NCBI GenBank assembly: GCA_964342835.1
Contig: CAYFGJ010000017.1
Location: 1 to 14,604 of the forward strand
Direction of reading: 5' to 3'
Origin: GCA-2716945 sp964342835
GTDB taxonomy: Bacteria > Pseudomonadota > Gammaproteobacteria > GCA-002705445 > GCA-002716945
Length of the DNA stretch: 14,604 nt
Part shown: positions 1 through 7,236 of the stretch, piece by piece
How the letters are laid out: each line of letters begins with the position of its first letter
How positions within the stretch are numbered: the stretch's first letter is position 1
Position numbers and translations under genes: made by a program
Notes under the pieces: model-generated
The model's database searches: none
What the model saw: only the letters and a program-made list of their open reading frames with translations
Told to the model about the DNA's origin: nothing

Positions 1-965
1 ACAATCAGTTTTCTTTTAGGTGCAAATCTATTTGATGGTGCTATAGCTTTCTGATCAATTTCAGCTGATTTTATTAAATTTCCATCTACAATAATAGAAT
101 CAAGCGATTGAATTCTTTGTTCAATTCTTCTTAATCCCGGTATAAAAGATTCTGCAGATTTTCGATTCTTTATTGCATCAATTTCAACCATAAGTGCTTT
201 TGAACCAATTAAATATAAAGGGTCTTCTACAACCAAATTCTCTCCATCAGATAAAATTACACTTTGTTGATTAGAGCTTGCACTTGATCTTTCTGTGATA
301 TTTAATTGATTAGCTATCTTTAATGCTTCTTCTAGTTGAATAATTCTGTCTTCCATAGTTTTTTTAGCTAAATTTCTTTTACTCAAAGCTTGTCCAACTA
401 GTTGATTTTTGGTGTTTTGAATTAACTCATTAATACTATCAGCCAATTCTTTTGAAGTTAATTTATTTGACATATCTACATATTCATTTAACCACTTTGC
501 TGATATTTTAGGGTCTGTATGTATAAAAGAAATTGTTAAAAACTGTTCATCTCTAATTTCTCTTGACATAACACCAGAGTCTATAACAAACTTTAATTTT
601 TTGTGAAAATTTTCTTCAAATGATATTTCTTTATTAGGTTCACTAAAATGTTTATACAATTCGTTTTCAAAAAAAAAGTTTCTTTGATGTTTTCGTGATT
701 GTGCATTCAATACAAATACTTTATAAACATCTTTTACTCGAATTTCTCTGTTTATAAGTAATTTGCCATCATCATCGAATACGTTAAGCATATTTACATA
801 TTTAGATTGTGGAGGGATAACGTATATACTAGACTTATATAATTTTTGAGCTGTTAGTGAATAAATTATAGAAAGAACTAAAGATGCTACGACAATAATT
901 TGTGCAACTCTTTTTTTTTCTTTAAGTGTATTAATAAAATTTGTTAAATTAATATCTTGTGTCAT
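1..965 (-). CDS. wzz: Wzz-family O-antigen/polysaccharide chain-length determinant, 3' end cut by window
   Basis: Wzz proteins are inner-membrane copolymerases with two membrane helices and a large periplasmic coiled-coil domain; they set the chain length made by Wzy. The ATG at 965 opens a frame that stays open to base 1 (about 321 codons). The first membrane helix is at about residues 20-38 and is followed by the Wzz-like segment KLYKSSIYVIPPQ. The middle is helical and rich in Glu/Lys/Gln, and a segment reading DPLYLIGSKALMVEI is typical of the WzzB/FepE group. The last visible residues, APSNRFAPKRKLIV, match the proline-containing PKR motif just before the second membrane helix, so little more than that helix should be missing. 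A spacer of 39 bases separates it from the upstream aminotransferase, with no clear Shine-Dalgarno. It is the last visible gene of the operon and agrees with the Wzy-like protein encoded near the other end. Confidence 0.85.
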   Translation of the reverse strand, partial: MTQDINLTNFINTLKEKKRVAQIIVVASLVLSIIYSLTAQKLYKSSIYVIPPQSKYVNMLNVFDDDGKLLINREIRVKDVYKVFVLNAQSRKHQRNFFFENELYKHFSEPNKEISFEENFHKKLKFVIDSGVMSREIRDEQFLTISFIHTDPKISAKWLNEYVDMSNKLTSKELADSINELIQNTKNQLVGQALSKRNLAKKTMEDRIIQLEEALKIANQLNITERSSASSNQQSVILSDGENLVVEDPLYLIGSKALMVEIDAIKNRKSAESFIPGLRRIEQRIQSLDSIIVDGNLIKSAEIDQKAIAPSNRFAPKRKLI

Positions 966-1004
966 TTTATATTATTGATAGTAAAATATAGTATATACAA
1001 ACAA

Positions 1005-2312
1005 TTACGTTGTCAATCTCTTAAAAGTGTTATGTTTAACAGCCCCTCTAAGTGGAATTTTTTTATTACTACTTATATATTTGGATATACTTTTAAATAC
1101 TTGATCTGCAGCTTTAATATATTGATTAATTATAGATTGTGTATGTGATGAAGACATAACTATTTGTGATCCAGCTAAATAACCTACTTTTAACATTTCT
1201 TGGGTATAATATGTCATTAATCTATCTGAATCTTTATGCAAAAACTTTAATATTGGTATCGATTCAAGTCCGCAAATTGATATATTAATATTATATTTTT
1301 TTGCTACTTTATATAATTTCATTCTTAAATAATTACCTTTATTTTTATTTTTTATTTGAACATTAATTTTTTTCATTTTATTTAATGTTGCAATACCAGC
1401 AACGAAGCCAACTCTTTCTGTCCACATTGTAGAACTAATAAATGTATCTTGGGATCTATTCATTATGTTTTTTTTACCTACAATTGCTGATATAGGATGC
1501 CCATTGCCTAATGCTTTGCCAAAAATTACAATATCTGGATTAATTCCGAATTTTAAATGAATGCCTCCATAATTATCATGGAATCCTGATGTTATTTCAT
1601 CAAAAATAAGTACTGCATTTATCTTTTTAGCTGTTGAACGTACATGTCTTAAAAAATCTAAATCTGGTAATTTGTCTCTCATAGGTTCCATTATAATTAC
1701 ACCTATCTCTTTATTAATTACCTTATCAAATGATTTTTTATCATTAAAATAAAATGGAACTGTTGTTTTTAACAAAGACTTTGGAACTCCAATAGTTTTT
1801 AAACCTGGTAGTAGTTGTTTATCTAAATTGTTTTTATTTTTTAGATTTAAAGATAAATACCAATCATGCCAACCGTGATAGCCACAAATAGCAATTTTAT
1901 CTTTTCCAGAATATGCTCTAGCAATTCGTATTGCTACTGAACATGCTTCACCTCCAGATCTAGTAAATTTAACCATCGAACTCCATGGATGAATATTAAT
2001 TAATTTTTTAGCTAACTCATATTCTTCGTAAGAGTTTAATGTGGACATAGAACCATTTTTTATAGCTTTAATTATTTGTTGATTAATTTCATTATCTGAA
2101 TAACCTAAAATACAACTTGTAACTCCCATACCACAAAAATCATAGTAATGGTTATTATTTAAATCCCAAATCGAACATCCTTTAGCTTTTTTATAAAAAT
2201 TAGGCCATAATCCAGGTAAGAACATTTCGCTTCTTTTGGATAGTAGTTGATTTCCTCCAGGAATGATCTTTTTTGCATTAGATAACAATTTTTGTAAATT
2301 AATTTTATTCAT
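1005..2312 (-). CDS. Class III PLP-dependent aminotransferase (glutamate-1-semialdehyde aminomutase-like)
   Basis: A fold-type I, class III PLP enzyme of 435 residues, close in size and motifs to HemL (glutamate-1-semialdehyde 2,1-aminomutase). Visible motifs are RSGGEA (about 118-123, cofactor phosphate region), GYHGWHDW (144-151, aromatic residue stacking on PLP), MEP (208-210), FDEITSGF (237-244, Asp238 to the pyridine nitrogen) and GKALGNGHP with Lys266 as the likely Schiff-base lysine. It is complete. The ATG overlaps the end of the CMP-sugar synthetase gene by 8 bases, so the two are probably translationally coupled. That position suggests a role in making or modifying the surface sugar rather than haem synthesis, but the substrate cannot be read from the sequence. 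Such HemL-like enzymes occur in other polysaccharide loci. A misplaced true hemL is the alternative; I consider it less likely because of the tight coupling to neuA. Confidence 0.85.
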   Translation of the reverse strand: MNKINLQKLLSNAKKIIPGGNQLLSKRSEMFLPGLWPNFYKKAKGCSIWDLNNNHYYDFCGMGVTSCILGYSDNEINQQIIKAIKNGSMSTLNSYEEYELAKKLINIHPWSSMVKFTRSGGEACSVAIRIARAYSGKDKIAICGYHGWHDWYLSLNLKNKNNLDKQLLPGLKTIGVPKSLLKTTVPFYFNDKKSFDKVINKEIGVIIMEPMRDKLPDLDFLRHVRSTAKKINAVLIFDEITSGFHDNYGGIHLKFGINPDIVIFGKALGNGHPISAIVGKKNIMNRSQDTFISSTMWTERVGFVAGIATLNKMKKINVQIKNKNKGNYLRMKLYKVAKKYNINISICGLESIPILKFLHKDSDRLMTYYTQEMLKVGYLAGSQIVMSSSHTQSIINQYIKAADQVFKSISKYISSNKKIPLRGAVKHNTFKRLTT

Positions 2313-3039
2313 TATATTTTTTTTCTAAATATTTCATCTTAGTTGCAAGTTTTTGAGCAGTTATAAAGTCAATTTCATCATCTATCTCTATTGATTTCCA
2401 TTTTGGAAATTTATAACCCAACGTTCTTGAATGATAAAAAGTTTTATTTTTAATAAACGATGATTTAGTAGTTATATAGATTGAACCATCTGGGTATAAG
2501 ATTTCTGTGCAATCTTGTCTACGAGTATGTTTGGATAATGATGATTGTATATTCTTTAGTTTATTATTTTTATCTGTATATAAACAAAAATTTGGATGAT
2601 ACTTATCATTACTACAAACACCTACAAGTGAATCAAAATTATTTCTCTTCTTATATAAATTCTCTATGCATTTATCAATATCATTAGAATTTGTAAATGG
2701 GGATGTAGGTTCTAAAACTAGAATATAATCACAACTTATAGATTCGTTATTTAAATACTCAATAACATGGTCTATTACTTCAATTGTAGTTACTTTATTT
2801 CCAGAAAGTTTTTTTGGTCTTAAGAATGGCGTATCAATTCCATGTTTTTTTGCTATTTTTGCAATCTTTGGTGAATCAGTACTAACTATAATTGAATCTA
2901 TATAAGCTGATTTTTTTGCAGCCATGATTGGCCATGAAACTAAAGGTTTATCTTTTAATTTCAGAATATTTTTATTTTTTAATCCAACGCTACCAGATCT
3001 TGCTGGTATAATTGTTACTATAGATTTGTTTTTATACAT
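2305..3039 (-). CDS. neuA: CMP-nonulosonic acid synthetase (acylneuraminate cytidylyltransferase, NeuA/LegF type)
   Basis: This enzyme transfers CMP from CTP to the anomeric oxygen of a nonulosonic acid (sialic, legionaminic or similar), giving the donor used by glycosyltransferases. The N-terminus carries the family signature IPARSGSVGLKNKNI (about 11-25, nucleotide-binding loop; the usual form is IPARxGSKG). STDS follows at 53-56, RPKKLSG at about 74-80, and LEPTSPF in the middle, the equivalent of the family's LQPTSP. At 244 residues it is complete and of normal length. It follows the guanylyltransferase-like gene with no spacer (the stop codon is directly followed by ATG), and its end overlaps the next gene by 8 bases. 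Together with the neuB and neuC homologues it completes the last three steps of a CMP-nonulosonate pathway. I cannot distinguish CMP-Neu5Ac from CMP-legionaminate synthetase by eye; the neighbours favour legionaminate. Confidence 0.93.
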   Translation of the reverse strand: MYKNKSIVTIIPARSGSVGLKNKNILKLKDKPLVSWPIMAAKKSAYIDSIIVSTDSPKIAKIAKKHGIDTPFLRPKKLSGNKVTTIEVIDHVIEYLNNESISCDYILVLEPTSPFTNSNDIDKCIENLYKKRNNFDSLVGVCSNDKYHPNFCLYTDKNNKLKNIQSSLSKHTRRQDCTEILYPDGSIYITTKSSFIKNKTFYHSRTLGYKFPKWKSIEIDDEIDFITAQKLATKMKYLEKKYNE

Positions 3040-4077
3040 TTATTTTTTATTTGCCTTGCTATAATCATCTTTAGTTCCTATATCCGCCCATTGTTCATGT
3101 ATAGGAAATACAGAAACTAATTTTTTCTCTATGTAAGTATCAATTAAGTCTGTCATATCAATTTTTGTATTTTTTTTCATTTTTATTATTACTTCAGGGT
3201 TAATTACATAAATACCTGCATTTATTAAATATTTATTATTTGGTTTTTCATGTATCTCAGATATTTTTCCTTTATTTAATTTAATAATGCCAAAAGGAAT
3301 TGTATTGATATACTCTGATGCGCACAAAGTTATAGCTTTTTTATTTTTGAGATGAAAATCTATCAATTGATTGAAATTAATTTCTGATAAAACATCACCG
3401 TTTATAACAATAACTGGTTCAATAATATCCTTAGTGTTTAACAGAGATAAACAACCTGCGGTACCTAATGGTTTGTTTTCTATTAAGAATTTGATATTTG
3501 CATTATATTTTTTATTATCAGAAAAATATTTAATAAATTTTTCTGATTTATATCTTAATGAGATAAACATATTGTTGAAATTATATTTAATAAATCTATT
3601 GATAATCGTATCAATAATTGGTCTATTATTTATAGTTAGAAGTGGTTTTGGAGTTTCAAGTGTTAACGGTAATAAACGTTTCCCTTCGCCGCCTGCCATT
3701 ATTACAATATAGTTTGAACGTGATTCTATTTTTGTATAATCTTTTTTAACAACAATACCTGTTACTTGATTTTTTTCATTTATGATAATTGGATGTTTAA
3801 TTTTATATTCATTAAATAACTTATCGATTCTTTTAAAATCATTATTAATAACACTGCGAGGCTTATCATTCATTATATTTTCACAGTTAAATTTCATATC
3901 TATACCATTAAGCAAACCTCTTCTAATATCACCATCTGTAATACTTCCTTCTAATTGATTCTTCTTAGAGACTACAATAATTAGTTTTATAGGATTATTC
4001 TGCAGCAATTCTATTACTGAACTTATTTTAGTTTTTTTATCAACAAGATAATTAGATATTTTATTAATAATTTTCAT
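3040..4077 (-). CDS. ptmE: CBS-domain sugar-1-phosphate nucleotidyltransferase (PtmE/LegE-like, probable GlcN-1-P guanylyltransferase)
   Basis: A two-part protein of 345 residues. Residues 1 to about 118 form a pair of CBS motifs (one with GSITDGDIRRGLL at about 44-56, the second ending in GIVVKKDYTKI), likely a regulatory nucleotide-sensing module. Residues about 122-345 are an NTP_transferase domain with MAGGEGKRLLPLT (127-139, NTP loop), PKPLL (143-147), NGDVL (226-230, metal and sugar region) and WADIGTKDDY near the C-terminus. The same architecture is found in Campylobacter PtmE and Legionella homologues, which make the GDP-amino sugar that starts legionaminic acid synthesis. Assignment to GTP and glucosamine-1-phosphate is inferred from architecture and context; a general hexose-1-phosphate nucleotidyltransferase is the alternative. 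The ATG start is clear. It lies 111 bases after the SDR gene, the longest spacer inside the operon, and abuts neuA directly. Confidence 0.88.
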   Translation of the reverse strand: MKIINKISNYLVDKKTKISSVIELLQNNPIKLIIVVSKKNQLEGSITDGDIRRGLLNGIDMKFNCENIMNDKPRSVINNDFKRIDKLFNEYKIKHPIIINEKNQVTGIVVKKDYTKIESRSNYIVIMAGGEGKRLLPLTLETPKPLLTINNRPIIDTIINRFIKYNFNNMFISLRYKSEKFIKYFSDNKKYNANIKFLIENKPLGTAGCLSLLNTKDIIEPVIVINGDVLSEINFNQLIDFHLKNKKAITLCASEYINTIPFGIIKLNKGKISEIHEKPNNKYLINAGIYVINPEVIIKMKKNTKIDMTDLIDTYIEKKLVSVFPIHEQWADIGTKDDYSKANKK

Positions 4078-4188
4078 ATAACTTTATCTAAAATATATAT
4101 TAATTACATCAACCTTATTTTCTAATATTTTATTATTAGTATGATTTCCTGTTATAAATGAATTTGTAATACTTAAATTCATATTATA
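4078..4188 (-). other. 111-base intra-operon spacer with a 32-codon reading frame of unknown status
   Basis: This is the only sizeable gap in an operon whose other junctions overlap or nearly touch. It contains a small open frame on the coding strand, from an ATG at 4180-4182 to TAA at 4084-4086, encoding MNLSITNSFITGNHTNNKIL and 12 more residues. The ATG lies 6 bases after the SDR stop codon, and the frame ends 6 bases before the nucleotidyltransferase start. There is no convincing Shine-Dalgarno, hairpin or terminator. The frame matches nothing I recognise. It could be a tiny coupled gene, a decayed remnant of a lost gene or chance; in sequence this AT-rich, chance frames of this size are common. 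Confidence 0.2.
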
Positions 4189-4992
4189 TTATTTAAGAGT
4201 ACATCCCCCATCAACGACAATATTTTGACCAGTTATGTATAAAGACATATCTGTTGCTAGTAAAATTATTGCTCCTACGATATCATTTTCAGTTCCCATT
4301 CTATTGAGAGGTGTTTTCTTAATATATTTTTTTACAAACACAGGATCTTGTTTTCTAAAAATACCACCTGGTGAAATAGTGTTAACTCTTATTTCAGGTG
4401 ATAGTGTTACCGCTAACCATTTAGTTAAATGGTTTAATCCTGCTTTGCTAATAGCATAGCCAGCAGGATTTTTTATATTCGTATTTGAATAAATATCATA
4501 ATCTGGTGCATGAGAACCATAAATAGATGATATATTTATAATTGATGCATTCTTAGTTTTTTTCATTATTTTATGTAAAGATTGTATTAGAAAAAAAACA
4601 GATGTTAAGTTTACTTCAATAGCTTTATTCCATCCAAGTTCTGATTGTTTATCGTAATCAACCGACCAACCTTTTAATTTATTACTTCCAACAAATCCTA
4701 GTGAGTTTATTAAAATATGTAAATGTTTATATTCGGTTATAATAAAAGATTTAAGTTTTTTTATATTATTTTCCTTTGTAAGATCCATGCACAATGTATC
4801 TATTTGAACGTGATATCTTTTACTAAGATCTAGTTTTAATTTATTAAGATTTTTAGAATTTATATCAACCAATATTAGATTTGAATCTAATTGACATAAT
4901 GTTTCTGCAATTACCTTACCTATATGACCTGATGCTCCAGTAACACAAGATACTTTACCAGTAAGTTTTGTTATTAGATTATTTTTTTTCAA
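4189..4992 (-). CDS. ptmA: Short-chain dehydrogenase/reductase of the PtmA type
   Basis: A classical SDR of 267 residues with a complete NAD(P)-binding and catalytic set: TGASGHIG (18-25), acidic Asp43 after the second strand (suggesting NAD preference), NSLG (96-99, a variant of NNAG), Ser155/Ser156, Tyr179-x3-Lys183 in YAISK, and SPGG (207-210) with the usual GQNIVVDGG end. The stretch YGSHAPDYDIYSNTN before the catalytic Tyr resembles PtmA-type reductases found in legionaminic acid loci, whose exact step is not settled as far as I know. The start is TTG at 4992: no ATG lies before the Rossmann motif, and the TTG gives the expected short leader. It overlaps the end of neuB by 14 bases across a run of eight A residues. 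The catalytic residues are intact, so the enzyme should be active; substrate is unassigned. Confidence 0.85.
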   Translation of the reverse strand: MKKNNLITKLTGKVSCVTGASGHIGKVIAETLCQLDSNLILVDINSKNLNKLKLDLSKRYHVQIDTLCMDLTKENNIKKLKSFIITEYKHLHILINSLGFVGSNKLKGWSVDYDKQSELGWNKAIEVNLTSVFFLIQSLHKIMKKTKNASIINISSIYGSHAPDYDIYSNTNIKNPAGYAISKAGLNHLTKWLAVTLSPEIRVNTISPGGIFRKQDPVFVKKYIKKTPLNRMGTENDIVGAIILLATDMSLYITGQNIVVDGGCTLK

Positions 4993-6073
4993 AATATTCT
5001 TTTACTAAAATTTTATTTTCGCTTAAGTCATTCATAATTTTTTTACCAATATATTGATAATAATAAATTGGAGAAATACCATAACCAGGTCTCTTGGCAG
5101 AAAAATGTTTTTCTTTAATTCTCTCTCCTTTTCTAATTGAACAAGTAGTTACCAAACTTTTTCTGGCATATTTTCTAACATTTATTTCAGAAGGTGTAAC
5201 TATTTTATTTAAATGACCTAATATGATTTCTGATTGTTTGATTAAATTTATATATTTTTTAAAGTCTTTAATATTCAATGAGCTTTTATGATCTGGTCCA
5301 GTAAGTTTATTACTCATTGTAATATGTACTTCAATAATATCAATATTTTTTGCTACTGCAATTATAGGAGTCAAAAAATTTTTAGAATGATCAGAATAGC
5401 CTATTGGTATACTATATCTTGACTTATACATATCTAATATATTTAAATTTAGCTCGTTTGTAGGCGCAGGATATTGAGATGTGCAGTGCATTAAAGTAAC
5501 TTTTTCCGAAAGAGTTTTAGTATATTTTTTAAAAATGTTTTTATGTAATTTAGGATTAAATTTAGTTTTAAATTTTTTATAACCATGGGCTAATGCAGAT
5601 AAAGCAATATCTACTTCTTCAATATTTGACATACCTGTTGATAAATATACTTTGACATTACTTTGTGCAATTTTTATTAAAAATGGAATATTTGTCAAAT
5701 CAGTTGAAGAAATTTTAATTATTTTTAGTTTTAATTTTTTTAATAAAAAATCTAAACTTTGATCTTCAAATGGTGTGCACAAAAAATCAATATTATTTTT
5801 TTTGCATGTCTTTTGTAAATTAATATAATCTTGATCAGACAAAACATAACGATTGAGCATTGCTTTTTGTGATTCTTTTGTTTTAGTTGACTTATTTTGA
5901 TAATTAGTTTTTTTAGTGTTATCTAAAATCATTAAATTAGGTACAAATTTTTGAAATTTTACTGCATTGGCGCCTAATTTTTTTGCTGCCTGAATTAAAT
6001 TTTTAGCAATCTTCATGCTTCCGTTATGGTTTACACCAATTTCGGCAATTATATATGTTTTATGTGATCTCAT
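4979..6073 (-). CDS. neuB: Nonulosonic acid synthase (N-acetylneuraminate synthase family, NeuB/LegI)
   Basis: NeuB-type enzymes condense phosphoenolpyruvate with a six-carbon 2-acetamido sugar to form a nine-carbon acid. The protein has the TIM-barrel motifs AEIGVNHNG (10-18), AVKFQ (37-41), FLCTPF (97-102), STGMS (145-149), HCTSQYPAP (196-204), GYSDHS (225-230), EVHIT (248-252) and GPDHKSSL (259-266). A C-terminal SAF/antifreeze-like domain covers about residues 300-364, including SIRKGERI and RPGYGISP. At 364 residues it is complete. The part between STGMS and HCTSQYPAP, around 165-190, looks longer and more Lys-rich than in many NeuB proteins. It overlaps neuC by 4 bases (ATGA) and the SDR gene by 14 bases. 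Context favours legionaminate synthase (LegI) over sialate synthase, but motifs alone do not decide. Confidence 0.93.
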   Translation of the reverse strand: MRSHKTYIIAEIGVNHNGSMKIAKNLIQAAKKLGANAVKFQKFVPNLMILDNTKKTNYQNKSTKTKESQKAMLNRYVLSDQDYINLQKTCKKNNIDFLCTPFEDQSLDFLLKKLKLKIIKISSTDLTNIPFLIKIAQSNVKVYLSTGMSNIEEVDIALSALAHGYKKFKTKFNPKLHKNIFKKYTKTLSEKVTLMHCTSQYPAPTNELNLNILDMYKSRYSIPIGYSDHSKNFLTPIIAVAKNIDIIEVHITMSNKLTGPDHKSSLNIKDFKKYINLIKQSEIILGHLNKIVTPSEINVRKYARKSLVTTCSIRKGERIKEKHFSAKRPGYGISPIYYYQYIGKKIMNDLSENKILVKEYFEKK

Positions 6074-7236
6074 AATGAAATAAAATTATCAACAAATTTC
6101 TTATTTAAAATTTTTTTAGAACTAAAATTGTTAAATATTTTTAAAATCTTATTTATTGGTTTTTTATTTTGATAATGTATCTCTTGACTATCTTGTTTCT
6201 TACAAATTTTTAAGTTTTTTATAGCATAATCTATTTCTTTTTTAGAGTATGATATGTTATCGACAGTAGAAGACAATGGTCTTCCTTTCTGTCTATCACC
6301 AATATTTATAGACGGTATATTCAGTGCTGGTGCTTCTATAAGTCCTGAAGATGAATTACCTATTATACCTTTAGAAAATCTTAACAAATTAATAAACATT
6401 GTCCTACCAGCCGATTTGATATACAAAGATGTTTGTTTATTTTTTTTAACAAATTTTCTAATTTCTTGATCTATAAGATTTGCACCCGTATCTGAATTTG
6501 GTGAAGTAAAAATGTAATTATAATTATTATCATTTTTTAATACCTCGAGTAAATTTTTAGTCATAAGAAAATTTTTTTCATTAATAGTTTCCGGATGAAT
6601 AGCAATAACTAAATAATCTTTATTGAATTTGATATTAAAATATTCATATACATTTTTTTTGGCTAATTTAGGTAGCGACAAGATAGAATGGACACCCAAA
6701 CTACCTATATTAAACACATTGCTTTCATCTTCACCTAATTGAATAACTCTTTTTTTAAATATTTCAGATGCTACTAAATGAATATGTGATATTTTTGTTA
6801 AACAATGTCTTATACTATCATCAATTGCACCTGAAGTTATCTCTCCACCATGAATATGACAAATTGGTATTTGTTTAATATGTGCTGCTATTGCTGCTGG
6901 AAAAATATCATATCTGTCACCCAAAATAACAATTAAATCTGGTTTCAATTGTTTGAACGCCTTATCTATTCCTGTTAATTCTGCTGACATTGATTTAATT
7001 ATATTTGTAGATGTTGTGTCTTGCTGATTAGTATTAATTTTTTTATTAATTATAAAGCCATCATTTACAATATCTTTATAAGTGTATCCATAGTTTTTAA
7101 GGAGATGCATACCTGTTACAATAATTTGGAGAGTTAATAATTTTGATTTTTTCAGCCCTAACATTAATGGATAAAGGTGACTGTAATCAGCTCTACTTGA
7201 AGTAACAACACAAATTTTTCTTTTAAATGTTTTCAA
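6070..7236 (-). CDS. neuC: Hydrolysing NDP-sugar 2-epimerase (NeuC/LegG)
   Basis: This GT-B fold enzyme removes the nucleotide from an NDP-2-acetamido sugar and inverts C2, giving the free ManNAc-type sugar used by the NeuB homologue. Visible family motifs are TSSRADYSHL (12-21), VTGMHL (40-45), LGDRYD (105-110), HIHGGE (127-132), the active-site segment DDSIRH (139-144), IAIHPET in the middle, and GNSSSGLIEAPAL plus GDRQKGR, which bind the nucleotide. At 388 residues it is complete. The start is TTG at 7236, inside the last codons of the aminotransferase gene (14-base overlap). No ATG lies upstream of the SRADYS motif, so TTG is needed. In legionaminic loci LegG acts on the 2,4-diacetamido-6-deoxy sugar, in sialic loci NeuC acts on UDP-GlcNAc. 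The adjacent LegC-type aminotransferase argues for the former. Confidence 0.92.
   Translation of the reverse strand: MKTFKRKICVVTSSRADYSHLYPLMLGLKKSKLLTLQIIVTGMHLLKNYGYTYKDIVNDGFIINKKINTNQQDTTSTNIIKSMSAELTGIDKAFKQLKPDLIVILGDRYDIFPAAIAAHIKQIPICHIHGGEITSGAIDDSIRHCLTKISHIHLVASEIFKKRVIQLGEDESNVFNIGSLGVHSILSLPKLAKKNVYEYFNIKFNKDYLVIAIHPETINEKNFLMTKNLLEVLKNDNNYNYIFTSPNSDTGANLIDQEIRKFVKKNKQTSLYIKSAGRTMFINLLRFSKGIIGNSSSGLIEAPALNIPSINIGDRQKGRPLSSTVDNISYSKKEIDYAIKNLKICKKQDSQEIHYQNKKPINKILKIFNNFSSKKILNKKFVDNFISL

Noticed and set aside
957..1148. Open frames on the plus strand, for example 957-1148, 2481-2687, 3371-3712, 4235-4459, 6254-6469 and 8539-8724.
   Set aside because: They lie mostly or wholly antisense to well-supported genes, have no recognisable domains, and are expected by chance in such AT-rich sequence.
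1005..2312. The class III aminotransferase as the haem-pathway hemL.
   Set aside because: The motifs fit the superfamily, but overlap with neuA and placement between CMP-sugar synthetase and Wzz point to a glycan role. Not fully excluded, so no hemL symbol was given.
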